Shown here piece after piece: positions 1 through 7,414 of a DNA stretch of 64,000 nt. Source of the DNA: Haloimpatiens lingqiaonensis. GTDB taxonomy: Bacteria; Bacillota; Clostridia; Clostridiales; Clostridiaceae. The stretch lies in assembly GCF_044502415.1 (NCBI RefSeq), contig NZ_CP172402.1; one strand, written 5' to 3'. The position numbers were made by a program, and so were the translations under genes. Position 1 is the first letter of the stretch; each line of letters starts with the position of its first letter. The notes beneath the pieces were generated by a model. That model did no database searches. It was not told the DNA's origin and worked only from the letters and a program-made list of their open reading frames with translations.

Positions 1-642
1 TATAACCTTATCCCTTACAAAATTAGAATAGTACCCTAGGTGACCTAAAAAAACTACTAACCAAGGTAAAATCGTATGCCTAACTCTATCCATAAGGTCC
101 CCTTCATTGCCCATTTCATAAATACCTGAAGATGGTAACCAACCGGCTTTAACCGAAAAAATCAATACAAGCACTAATGCCAACCAAAAACCTGGTACGC
201 AATAAAAGAAGGTTCCCAATTTAACTAATATTTTATCTAAAATACTTCCTTCATTAAGAGCACATAAAAATCCTAATAATAGCGAAAATATCATTATTGT
301 AATTATAGTTATTATTCCTAAAAACAAAGTATTTCCTAAAGCTTTCATGAGAACATCTTTTACTGGAAGATTATATTTAAAGGAAATACCTAAATTGCCA
401 TGAAAAAAATTCACTAGCCAATCCTTATATTGATAAAGAAGGGGCTTATTAAGCCCCATATTTTCTATTATTCTTGTTTTCTGTACACTGGAGATTTTTT
501 CTGCCGATTCCCCAAACATAGCATATAGCGGATCACCTGGCATAATATGCGCCATAATAAAAGTAAAAAAACTTAAAGAGAAAAAACTCACAACTATATT
601 AACTAAAATTTTCATAATCCCTTTTGTTTTGCAAATTATCAT
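1..642 (-). CDS. Oligopeptide/dipeptide ABC transporter permease (OppB/DppB type), 3' end outside window
   Basis: Inner-membrane permease of a peptide-type ABC importer; it would form the channel with a second permease and ATPases encoded further downstream. The 214 visible residues show a hydrophobic N-terminal helix followed by the family signature around MPGDP, then further hydrophobic segments. The EAA coupling loop would lie beyond base 1, so the gene is cut by the window edge. The start is taken as the ATG at 642, whose ATGA overlaps the stop of the binding-protein gene; an in-frame ATG at 615 preceded by AAGGG is an alternative. Translational coupling with the upstream lipoprotein gene is inferred from the overlap. 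The substrate (peptide, nickel or other) cannot be read from this part. Confidence 0.88.
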   Translation of the reverse strand, partial: MIICKTKGIMKILVNIVVSFFSLSFFTFIMAHIMPGDPLYAMFGESAEKISSVQKTRIIENMGLNKPLLYQYKDWLVNFFHGNLGISFKYNLPVKDVLMKALGNTLFLGIITIITIMIFSLLLGFLCALNEGSILDKILVKLGTFFYCVPGFWLALVLVLIFSVKAGWLPSSGIYEMGNEGDLMDRVRHTILPWLVVFLGHLGYYSNFVRDKVI

Positions 643-2225
643 TCTATATCCCACTCTTCTATATTCCACAAGAAACCAACGCCATGGTGTCCTAATACAG
701 TGTCTTTAATTCCTTTAATTTTGTTATCCGCACCATACACTGCATCTATATATGCAATCATTGCGTATGGAGGATCAATGGCAAATTCCTTTTGGAATTC
801 TTTATAGTATTCCTTTCTCTTATTATCGTCTTGTGTTGTTCTTGCATTTAATAATAATTCATCAACTTTTTTATTTGAATAAGCATTTAAGTTAACACCA
901 TTTTCAGCTTGACTTGAATGGAAAACCTTATAAGTATGGTCATCTGGATCAAATGGGCTTCCCCATCCTATTAAAGATCCTTCTAATTTATCCCATTGAA
1001 TAGATCCCGCTGGTTGAACATCTACTTTAGCTTCTACATTTATATCTTTATAATACTGTGCTGCTGCATTAGCTATATTAGTTCTAACTGGATCCCCTTC
1101 AAAGCAAGTAATCTTAAAAGATAATTTTTTACCATCTTTTTCTCTTACTCCATCCTTTCCAACCTTCCATCCAGCTTCATCTAGTAATTTTTTTGCTTTT
1201 TCTTTATCGTATTGATATTTTTCTACGTTATCATTTTTATAATTTCCCATTTGTAATGGGCTATAAGCAACTTGTCCCATTCCTTTTAGCACTTCATCTA
1301 CCACTTTTTGCTTATCTACAGCATAGCTAAGGGCTTGTCTAACTTTTACATCTTTAAACATAGGATTTCTAAAATTAAACATAACTCCTCTATAATCTGC
1401 TGTTTTTTCCTTGTATAACTTAATATTTTTCTGATCCTTAAATGTCTCTACATCGTGTGGCTCTAATTGTGCTAAATTTATTTCTCCTGATTTTAATTGC
1501 AATGCTCTTGCCTTTTCATCTTCTACTATCTTAAATATAACATTTTTTATTTTAGGTTGTCCATTATAATAATTTTCATTTGCTTTTAAACTTATATATT
1601 GACCTGTTTCCCATTTATCAAATTTATAAGGGCCAGTACCTACAGGATTTTGATTAAAAGCATCTTTATTGATATCTTTTCCTTCTAATAAATGCTTAGG
1701 TATCATTCCCACTGATAAATAGTCTAATACAGCAACACAAGGTTTATCCATATATATTTTTACCGTATGTGGATCTACTACTTCTACCTTTTTTATTTCC
1801 TCGTAGTTTGCAGAAATCTCTGAGTTGCTCTTTGGATCCTTTATAGTTTCAATGGTAAACTTTACGTCCTCTGCTGTAAAATCCTTACCATCATGCCATT
1901 TTACATCTTTTTTCAAGTTGAAAGTATAAACCATATTTTTTTCATCATAGGTCCATTTTTCTGCTAAGTCAGGAATTACTTTACTATTTTCATCATGTTT
2001 AGTTAAACCTGAAAATATTATTTTATGAATCTCTGCATGCTCATCCAAAGCTGGATTGATTCTAGCATAATCTGTGGCACTACCATAAACTAATTTTTTT
2101 TCTTTAGACTCACTAGCTACCTTACTATCATTTTTTGAATTTGTAGATGTTTTTGCTCCACAGCCTATGGCCATAGTTCCTATTAGCACTGCACTTAAAA
2201 TGCTCAGCACTGTTTTTTTAATCAT
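639..2225 (-). CDS. Peptide-type ABC transporter substrate-binding lipoprotein (SBP family 5)
   Basis: Extracellular solute-binding protein that delivers substrate to the permease encoded just downstream. Residues 1-22 form a lipoprotein signal ending MAIGC, so Cys22 is the expected lipidation site. The rest, 528 residues in all, is a full-length family 5 (OppA/AppA/DppA) protein, including the typical N-terminal block around YGSATDYARINPALDE and the central VGTGPYKF motif. The start ATG follows AAGGGGGAG. It overlaps the next gene by 4 bases. The upstream region holds a repeated hairpin element (2303-2436) and a structured leader with promoter and terminator, suggesting regulated transcription. 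The ligand is not predictable from the sequence alone. Confidence 0.92.
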   Translation of the reverse strand: MIKKTVLSILSAVLIGTMAIGCGAKTSTNSKNDSKVASESKEKKLVYGSATDYARINPALDEHAEIHKIIFSGLTKHDENSKVIPDLAEKWTYDEKNMVYTFNLKKDVKWHDGKDFTAEDVKFTIETIKDPKSNSEISANYEEIKKVEVVDPHTVKIYMDKPCVAVLDYLSVGMIPKHLLEGKDINKDAFNQNPVGTGPYKFDKWETGQYISLKANENYYNGQPKIKNVIFKIVEDEKARALQLKSGEINLAQLEPHDVETFKDQKNIKLYKEKTADYRGVMFNFRNPMFKDVKVRQALSYAVDKQKVVDEVLKGMGQVAYSPLQMGNYKNDNVEKYQYDKEKAKKLLDEAGWKVGKDGVREKDGKKLSFKITCFEGDPVRTNIANAAAQYYKDINVEAKVDVQPAGSIQWDKLEGSLIGWGSPFDPDDHTYKVFHSSQAENGVNLNAYSNKKVDELLLNARTTQDDNKRKEYYKEFQKEFAIDPPYAMIAYIDAVYGADNKIKGIKDTVLGHHGVGFLWNIEEWDIE

Positions 2226-2302
2226 ACTCTACTCCCCCTTAAGTGTTTTATGCATATTATTTTATGCTTAATATTTAAATCTTAATAATTAACTTCATTT
2301 AA

Positions 2303-2436
2303 TAAACAGGGCTCTTAGCTTTAGATGGAGTTTTTACTCCATCTGAAGGTTAGAGATCGTTATCCAGGGATGTAACTGCCGTTATCTCCCACTTTGTTAG
2401 AAGTGGGAGTGTTACGGCAGATAGTCATCGGATAAA
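2303..2436. repeat. Multi-hairpin repeated element, copy 1 of 3 (IS200/IS605-like non-autonomous element or ncRNA)
   Basis: About 134 bp closely matching elements at 23244-23377 and 49936-50071. Shared ends are TAAACAG on the left and GGATAAA on the right. Read on the + strand it has a hairpin around GATGGAGT/ACTCCATC, then TTATCC pairing with GGATAA near the right end, enclosing a second hairpin with CTCCCACT/AGTGGGAG at its tip. In this copy the first stem has two mismatches. It contains no reading frame. It lies between the leader terminator and the binding-protein gene. Subterminal hairpins without terminal inverted repeats are the hallmark of IS200/IS605-type ends; that assignment is inferred. 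Confidence 0.75.
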
Positions 2437-2455
2437 AACTTCATTATATACAAAA

Positions 2456-2482
2456 AAGGTAGAGAACACTCTTCTCTACCTT
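2456..2482 (-). terminator. Rho-independent terminator of the peptide-transporter leader
   Basis: On the minus strand an 11-bp stem (AAGGTAGAGAA with TTCTCTACCTT) and 5-nt loop is followed by six T. It lies downstream of a good promoter (2631-2658) and upstream of the ABC operon with no gene in between, so it is placed as an attenuator rather than as the end of a gene. Confidence 0.8.
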
Positions 2483-2624
2483 CGTGGTATAATCAAATTC
2501 GCCTTTTATTCAATTTAAATAATCATTAATACAAATATTAATCCTTTGATTAATATTTAATGATTTAGTAAATTCCTTGTTGCAAACTAATTCATTAACA
2601 TTCGTATTAATGAATTTTTTTTAC
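2483..2624 (-). ncRNA. Candidate structured leader RNA (attenuator) of the peptide ABC operon
   Basis: Between the promoter at 2631-2658 and the terminator at 2456-2482 lie two strong hairpins: AATTCATTAA with TTAATGAATT (2589-2616), and a long stem at 2521-2565 made of GATTAATAT and TTAATGATT blocks with a 5-base bulge. No credible reading frame is present. The layout of promoter, two hairpins and terminator before a coding operon is that of a riboswitch or attenuator. A segment reading ACCACGAAGG just before the terminator recalls a T-box, but the canonical TGGNACC is absent, so no class is assigned. It may instead be a short independent sRNA. Confidence 0.45.
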
Positions 2625-2630
2625 AAAATA

Positions 2631-2658
2631 ATTATAACATATGAATAAAAAAAGTCAA
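2631..2658 (-). promoter_or_regulatory. SigmaA-type promoter for the leader/peptide transporter
   Basis: On the minus strand TTGACT and TATAAT are separated by 16 bases. It lies about 60 bases from the left end of the insertion sequence and points towards the ABC operon. Confidence 0.75.
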
Positions 2659-2717
2659 ACTTTTTAGAAAAATCGTTTGTGTCAAGTTAAAGTGGGCAAT
2701 TTTATTTCTTAATTTTT

Positions 2718-4344
2718 CCATTATAAATTCAGTTGAAAATTTTATTCCAAAAGGGCTTCGCCCGCAGCCCGAAAGGGCGCACTTATCCCGTTAACTTTTT
2801 ATTCAAAATTTTAAAACTATCTATAAATAAGTTCACTAAAATTTTTTTCTTTAAAAAAGCTTTGTATAGCTTTTCTTCCATTAGTCATGGCGCAGCCTGT
2901 AAATGGTACTCTTGCTTGTTGTATAGGATAATACTTACTTTTCTTTACCTTCTTATTTACATCAGCTGCTGTTAATGTAATCATCTCTGTTATTGTTTCT
3001 AATTTATCATCTGAAACAACTCCTGAACATACCTCATTTATCACATTGTATATTCTTTTACTCGCTTTTTCAGCTAGTATTTTAGCTAAATTATTGGCAC
3101 CTTTAATAGACCAACTCATTTTTCTTCCTTTCATTCTCTGAGCTAATACATCACATATATTGTGCTCCATTGTACCTAAATTTCTGTATTCTAATCCTTC
3201 TGGAGCCTTCGGCATTTTTATTTCTTCCCTTAGCTGATATGGCTTTAATCCTATCTTGTTATCAAAAAAATACGTGTATAACTTTTCTAATTTCTTAAAT
3301 TTATTTTCATCGTCAGTATACTTAATCATTAAATTTGTTATATACTGAAAGCTTTCTTCTACTTTTCCTTCATTCAACATTTTTATTAATTTATGAGCTT
3401 CTTTTTTATCTTGAATAGCCCTTATTATAGCCTGGCTTCTATGAAATGGATCTAGCTGAAAATATACACCTTCTTCTCCTAAACTTTGTTTTATCCATGA
3501 TGCTCCATCTCCATTTAAAATTCTTGTATCTATTTCATCTATATTATAAATTTCAGCAATGCTAGCATCACTAAGCTCTTTAAATTTTTTACTATTATCA
3601 AAACTAGCCCAAGCTATTTTATTTTCAACTACATAAGCATCCTTACTACCATTTCTCTTCTTCCAGCCTTCATAGCTTATTCCAAGCTTTAGCTCTTTCT
3701 TTTTAGACTTTTTTCCTTTAGGTTTATCTTTTCCTTGGATACTCAACCAAATTCCATCCATTTCTTGAAATAAAACTTTAACTTCTTTCGATCCATTTAA
3801 TTTACCTTTTTTATTTAATATTATTTTTCTTTCTTCTTTTTCTTCAAGTTTAGAACCTAATTTTTGTACTACATTCCATACTGCTGTATGGCTGATTTCT
3901 TGGTTGGTTAACTCTTTAATATTTTTCGCAGTATCCCTATAAGAAACATTAGTCACATTATCTACAATCTTTTCTACTAACGTGGTTGAAATCTGACCTA
4001 TTGTATCCATTTGTAAATATTCATCTAGTAAGAATTTATAAGCTTTTTTGCCATCCTCTGTTTTAAATTCATACAGACGTCTCTCAAATTCTACATCCCC
4101 CATAATAGTCTTTATACACGTATGTCTTAAACCTTTACTTCTATAAACCTTAGTATTTCTTTCATCCATCAACCTACGGTCTAGGTGCGTTAGCACCTCT
4201 CTCATGAATCTGCATGCTTCATCACATACATATTTATATATTTTTTTCTCTAAATCATTGAAAGTTATCTCTTTATCGTTTAAACTTGTATTGTACATAA
4301 TATCACCCATTTCTATATAGTTTTCTCAACTTACATTATAATGG
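2718..4344 (-). mobile_element. ISLre2-family insertion sequence, apparently complete
   Basis: The ends are imperfect inverted repeats. The left end begins CCATTATAA and continues with an AGTTGA block; the right end read on the opposite strand begins CCATTATAA and continues with the same AGTTGA block. The element is about 1.63 kb with one transposase gene. Just inside the left end are two short GC-rich hairpins (2750-2781) that probably terminate the transposase transcript. ATTTTT flanks both ends and may be part of the target duplication, but the region is too T-rich to be certain. Confidence 0.78.
2817..4298 (-). CDS. ISLre2 family transposase (UPF0236)
   Basis: Transposase for the surrounding insertion sequence. 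At about 493 residues it has the normal family length and no internal stop. Recognisable family blocks include the HTAVWNVVQKLG region, the ILNGDGASWI..QLDPFHRSQAI block, which carries candidate acidic catalytic residues, and the C-terminal MSWSIKGANNLAK segment. The start is placed at the ATG at 4298 because GGGTGAT precedes it; an in-frame ATG at 4310 lacks a ribosome-binding site. Both ends of the element are recognisable, so the copy looks potentially active. It sits between the foreign island downstream of lysS and the peptide transporter leader. Confidence 0.9.
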   Translation of the reverse strand: MYNTSLNDKEITFNDLEKKIYKYVCDEACRFMREVLTHLDRRLMDERNTKVYRSKGLRHTCIKTIMGDVEFERRLYEFKTEDGKKAYKFLLDEYLQMDTIGQISTTLVEKIVDNVTNVSYRDTAKNIKELTNQEISHTAVWNVVQKLGSKLEEKEERKIILNKKGKLNGSKEVKVLFQEMDGIWLSIQGKDKPKGKKSKKKELKLGISYEGWKKRNGSKDAYVVENKIAWASFDNSKKFKELSDASIAEIYNIDEIDTRILNGDGASWIKQSLGEEGVYFQLDPFHRSQAIIRAIQDKKEAHKLIKMLNEGKVEESFQYITNLMIKYTDDENKFKKLEKLYTYFFDNKIGLKPYQLREEIKMPKAPEGLEYRNLGTMEHNICDVLAQRMKGRKMSWSIKGANNLAKILAEKASKRIYNVINEVCSGVVSDDKLETITEMITLTAADVNKKVKKSKYYPIQQARVPFTGCAMTNGRKAIQSFFKEKNFSELIYR

Positions 4345-4370
4345 ATTTTTTATGTACATGGGAGATACTT

Positions 4371-4391
4371 TTTGTATCTCCTTTTAAATTT
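4371..4391 (+). terminator. Hairpin just outside the insertion sequence, possible + strand terminator
   Basis: GGAGATAC and GTATCTCC flank a T5 loop and are followed on the + strand by TTTTAAATTTT. No + strand gene ends here, so its owner is unknown. The stretch from 4345 to 4562 holds no convincing gene. Confidence 0.3.
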
Positions 4392-4562
4392 TCTAAGCAG
4401 TAATTACTACTATCTTTGCCTACTAAAATTATACTCTAAGTTGAGATAATCCTTTTTCGTTCGTAGTTCAAATATAACCTCTTTGGTATCCACTACAAAT
4501 CAAGTTCGTATTTATTTTTCAAACAAGCAACCCGCTGTTGCTGTAGCTCTAATCTCATATAA

Positions 4563-5531
4563 TTAAATTTTCCTGACTGGTCTAACATACTTCCAAAAAC
4601 GTTTGCAATCGTGATAAAAATAAAATACTCTGCCTTGTGCGGTATCGAGTTCATAACCGCTTTGTGAGTAGTCAAACTCCTTCATCGCTTTTTCAATCTC
4701 TGCTTCAACAATCTGATTTTCGGTTTCAAAATCAAAGGCTCCGTGTTCAAAAGCAATATATTCGCCCTCAGGCACCTCCATTATCTGCATTTGCGGAGGT
4801 ACTTCTCCTTTGTAATCAAGTGGTAAACGAACACCATAGGCTTCTGCAAGAGGGATACCCCAACTGCATATTCTACCTTCCGGTTCGTTAATAAATGCCA
4901 TAAGCTGACCACTTCCAGCATCTGCTTCGTTTCCACCGACATCATCTAACTTGCCCTTAATGCTGTCAAGTAAACCGCAAATTGTTTCACAATCCTGTCC
5001 GGGAATTTTACTCTGTTTTTGCCAAAAATCAAAATAACCTATACTCTCATAATTTCTGATGTGTAAAAACTTGTGTGCCGGAATGGTTACAAAGTAAATT
5101 TTGATACTATCTGTTGATTTAGCCATACCCGTTCCTCCTATTCCTAATAAATAGCAGTCAAAAGGTTTAATTGCTGTGCGAAGTACAACCGGAGTCGGAT
5201 TATCTCGATATTCACTTGGTGTCGTTCCATACGCTTCTTTAAAAGCACGGGTAAATGCTTCGTGTGATGAGAAACCATACCTTACAGCAATATCTAAAAT
5301 TCCTTCCTCTGTATCTCTAATATCTTTCAGTGCAAAAGCAAGTTTTCTATAACGCAGATAATCTCTCATTTGCATTCCGGATATTTCCCTGAACTTTCTT
5401 GAAACATAATATTCCGAATATCCAAGAAACTCCGCAAGATTTGAAAGAATCAAATTCTCATCGTTTTGTTCCTTTATATTCCTATCTATTTCAAGAACAA
5501 TACTCTGAATACCTCTTTGCCATTCAACCAT
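4563..5531 (-). CDS. AraC-family regulator with GyrI-like effector-binding domain
   Basis: Predicted transcription regulator that binds small hydrophobic or cationic molecules, as in the Rob/GyrI-like group. Residues ~10-105 form a two-helix-turn-helix AraC domain (NLAEFLGYSEYYVSRKFREISG and DIAVRYGFSSHEAFTRAFK blocks). Residues ~125-322 match the GyrI-like ligand domain, ending with YVRPVRKI as is common there. The start ATG at 5531 has AAGGAAG upstream. Base composition is clearly richer in G+C than the flanking chromosome (one 60-base sample, 5221-5280, is 26/60 G+C), marking this as part of a foreign segment. It is the only gene of that segment besides the ATL-like gene that looks intact. 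Its targets are unknown; no adjacent efflux pump is present. Confidence 0.85.
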   Translation of the reverse strand: MVEWQRGIQSIVLEIDRNIKEQNDENLILSNLAEFLGYSEYYVSRKFREISGMQMRDYLRYRKLAFALKDIRDTEEGILDIAVRYGFSSHEAFTRAFKEAYGTTPSEYRDNPTPVVLRTAIKPFDCYLLGIGGTGMAKSTDSIKIYFVTIPAHKFLHIRNYESIGYFDFWQKQSKIPGQDCETICGLLDSIKGKLDDVGGNEADAGSGQLMAFINEPEGRICSWGIPLAEAYGVRLPLDYKGEVPPQMQIMEVPEGEYIAFEHGAFDFETENQIVEAEIEKAMKEFDYSQSGYELDTAQGRVFYFYHDCKRFWKYVRPVRKI

Positions 5532-5626
5532 TTATTTGCACTTCCTTTCGACTGATACAGTCATTATACATATCAGAAAATTATATTACTTGATTTGGCT
5601 TGCGTTGTTACAAAAAGATAGGAACA

Positions 5627-6043
5627 TTATCTGCCCCTATGCTTTTCTTTTCGTTTCTGTTGCTTTAGGTCAAACTGGCGTTGCTTTTCTGCTTCTCGCT
5701 GTTATTTGCTGATTGATTTTCTCATCAGCCTATTTTCTTCTCGTTGCAGTTGCAATGCCTGTTGCGACTTTGTTCCAACACCTGAATAGGCAGATTGCTT
5801 TCTTACTTCTCGCTGTATTCGTTTCGGATTTGTCGCTTCTTTTTTTACCGTTACATCAACAGATGGACTGAATTTTAGTTGGCTGTAATTTTTCAGAACA
5901 AACTCCACTACTTCATAATCTTTAGGCTCTGCTCCAAATGTAACCTTGCATACAGATAATTTTCCATCTTCTATACACTCAAATACACCTACCCAGAACG
6001 GGTCATCAAAATACACCGTCAGCTTTCCGATACTTTCGTCCAT
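5627..6043 (-). pseudogene. yjdF: yjdF-like gene (DUF2992) interrupted by an in-frame stop
   Basis: The first 113 codons (6043-5702) encode a YjdF/DUF2992 protein: VYFDDPFWVGVFE, VTFGAEPKDYEV and the basic NPKRIQREVRKQ stretch. A TAA at 5702-5704 ends this frame, but the same frame continues for another 24 codons to a second TAA at 5627, reading QREAEKQRQFDLKQQKRKEK and then HRGR, which is the normal basic C-terminus of this family. The gene is therefore a nonsense-interrupted copy; a truncated product lacking the charged tail might still be made. SD-like AGGAGGG precedes the ATG. In Bacillus yjdF is controlled by an azaaromatic-sensing riboswitch, but here the upstream DNA is replaced by a tfoX fragment. 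Function is not established for the family. Confidence 0.82.
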
Positions 6044-6078
6044 AACGAAACCCTCCTAAAAATGTATTTCACAGGAAT

Positions 6079-6135
6079 GGACAACCCGGATAACTGCTCT
6101 AATATGAATTGCAAATATTCCTTACTGGATGCCAT
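6079..6135 (-). pseudogene. TfoX N-terminal-domain gene fragment (5' stub)
   Basis: An ATG at 6135, preceded by AAAGGAAG at normal spacing, opens a frame MASSKEYLQFILEQLSGLS that matches the start of TfoX-N-domain proteins. After about 19 codons the similarity stops abruptly, and the sequence runs into the ribosome-binding site of yjdF. This looks like the left scar of a deletion that removed the rest of tfoX and the normal upstream region of yjdF. The match is short and judged by eye. Confidence 0.5.
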
Positions 6136-6153
6136 AATACATCTTCCTTTCAG

Positions 6154-6652
6154 TTAATCTCTTGTTCTAATAAGATGTCCTTCCTGAATTGCTGCAAAAG
6201 TAGCTATAACACAAATAACACTCCCACTATATCTCAATTCTATGAATTTTAACGTCAGAGGAAATAAAAACAACATCAATCCGGTTATCTTATTCATTAC
6301 TGTATGCAGAACCACAAATTTCTTGTGAACCGCATATCCTGAAACAACATTTACAAACAATCTTTATGACTCCAATAATTTCTATCCATATCCAAAGCCA
6401 TAACGGAATATTTAATATAGGGAGCAGTTTAATCATACAGACTAAGATAAATACAAAGTCAGCAACCGTATCCAACTTAGAACCAAGTTCACATACAGTA
6501 TTTGTTTTTCTTGCCACAACACCATCAGCCATATCCGTAAGCCCTGCTGCTACATATAGAGCATAAAACATCGGAGAAAAAGCAGGAAAAAACAATATAA
6601 GTACACTGAATAAAATTCTGCAAAATGTTATGATGTTCGTTATTTTCCTCAT
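6154..6652 (-). pseudogene. CDP-alcohol phosphatidyltransferase, frameshifted
   Basis: The first part (6652 to ~6365) encodes a small multi-helix membrane enzyme with the complete signature DMADGVVARKTN..GSKLDTVAD, i.e. D-x2-D-G-x2-A-R-x8-G-x3-D-x3-D, used to transfer a phosphatidyl group to an alcohol. Around base 6360 the frame breaks: the original frame runs into a cysteine-rich nonsense tail ending at 6290, while the +1/-1 neighbouring frame from ~6360 to 6154 continues with hydrophobic helices (HKKFVVLHTVMNKITG, LMLFLFPLTLKFIEL) and ends normally with HLIRTRD. Fused, the protein would be about 165 residues, a usual length for the small members. A single indel near the GTTTG run explains it. 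Confidence 0.75.
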
Positions 6653-6695
6653 CTCCTTTGTATTATCTTCGCTTGTTTGTGAAAATGAGCAACCG

Positions 6696-7175
6696 CTACT
6701 TCAAATTCCAAAGAACCTTCTCATAATCTTTTACATAGTGCCGTATGTTAGTGCGACCTTTTTGGATAATAGTATGACCCTCTGCTTCTAACTTCTCTTT
6801 CTGTGCTTCAATACCGCCAGGATATTTTTCGTTCAACTCTCCATTTGCTTTCATTGTTCTCCAGTAAGGTGTTTCATCATAAGAACGCTGATAACTTGCC
6901 CACGCTGCAATAGAAACAAAAATTCCTGCTGTAATAGGTTCTGTAAAATCTGCACCACTCAATTCTGCAAAGTATTCTTGTATTTTCCCAACAGTTATCA
7001 CCTTGCCGTAAGGAACTTTTTTAATTACATTATCATAGTCGATTGGTGGGGCAAAGTACATTTTACTTCCACCATATTTCTCGATACTTTTTTGGTCTGT
7101 AACGGTTTGAAACTTCGGCATATCCTTATTATTATGCAACATAGCATTAAAATCTTTTTTATCTTCATTAGCCAT
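6696..7175 (-). CDS. MGMT/ATL-like DNA-binding protein
   Basis: 159 residues. The segment from ~50 on resembles the C-terminal DNA-binding domain of O6-alkylguanine-DNA alkyltransferases: VPYGKVITVGKIQEYFAE corresponds to the winged-helix motif, and GGIEAQKEKLEAEGHTI to the C-terminal block. The active-site PCHR motif is replaced by P-Y-W-R, so it has no acceptor cysteine and would be an alkyltransferase-like (ATL) protein that binds rather than repairs damaged bases. ATL proteins usually carry W at the Cys position, so the alignment around this site deserves care. It belongs to the GC-richer foreign segment downstream of lysS and is transcribed in the same direction. The ATG at 7175 is chosen as start. 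Confidence 0.65.
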   Translation of the reverse strand: MANEDKKDFNAMLHNNKDMPKFQTVTDQKSIEKYGGSKMYFAPPIDYDNVIKKVPYGKVITVGKIQEYFAELSGADFTEPITAGIFVSIAAWASYQRSYDETPYWRTMKANGELNEKYPGGIEAQKEKLEAEGHTIIQKGRTNIRHYVKDYEKVLWNLK

Positions 7176-7272
7176 ATATGCTACCTCATACTCTAAGGAT
7201 AATTCACTTAATGCTTCTATGCAATGAAGCAGTTTGAAATAATCTCAACAAATTTTTCTTTATTCTAAGAAT

Positions 7273-7297
7273 GGGCAATTCCTCTATGGAACTGCCC
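7273..7297 (-). terminator. Hairpin downstream of the lysS fusion
   Basis: GGGCAGTTCC and GGAATTGCCC pair over a 5-nt loop on the minus strand; no clear T-run follows. It sits ~120 bases after the lysS stop in the otherwise empty gap 7176-7414, and may end the lysS transcript or be a relic of the donor DNA. Confidence 0.35.
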
Positions 7298-7414
7298 ACT
7301 CATTTTAAAATTATACGATTTTTTCTTGCTTGCACCGATTTCTGCATCAAATGATGTAAGTTTGATGTAAAACGCTGTTTTTTCAAGATTTCAACAAATG
7401 AAGTACAGCTCGTT

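Noticed and set aside
2456..2520. T-box riboswitch in the peptide transporter leader
   Set aside because: ACCACGAAGG and a following terminator look T-box-like, but the TGGNACC bulge and a recognisable Stem I with AGTA/specifier are missing.
2733..2975. 80-codon + strand reading frame over the end of the insertion sequence
   Set aside because: It lies opposite the transposase 3' end, has cysteine-rich random composition and no ribosome site.
4493..4675. 60-codon minus-strand reading frame after the AraC gene
   Set aside because: Mostly an out-of-frame shadow of the AraC gene; the ~20 residues beyond it match nothing I recognise.
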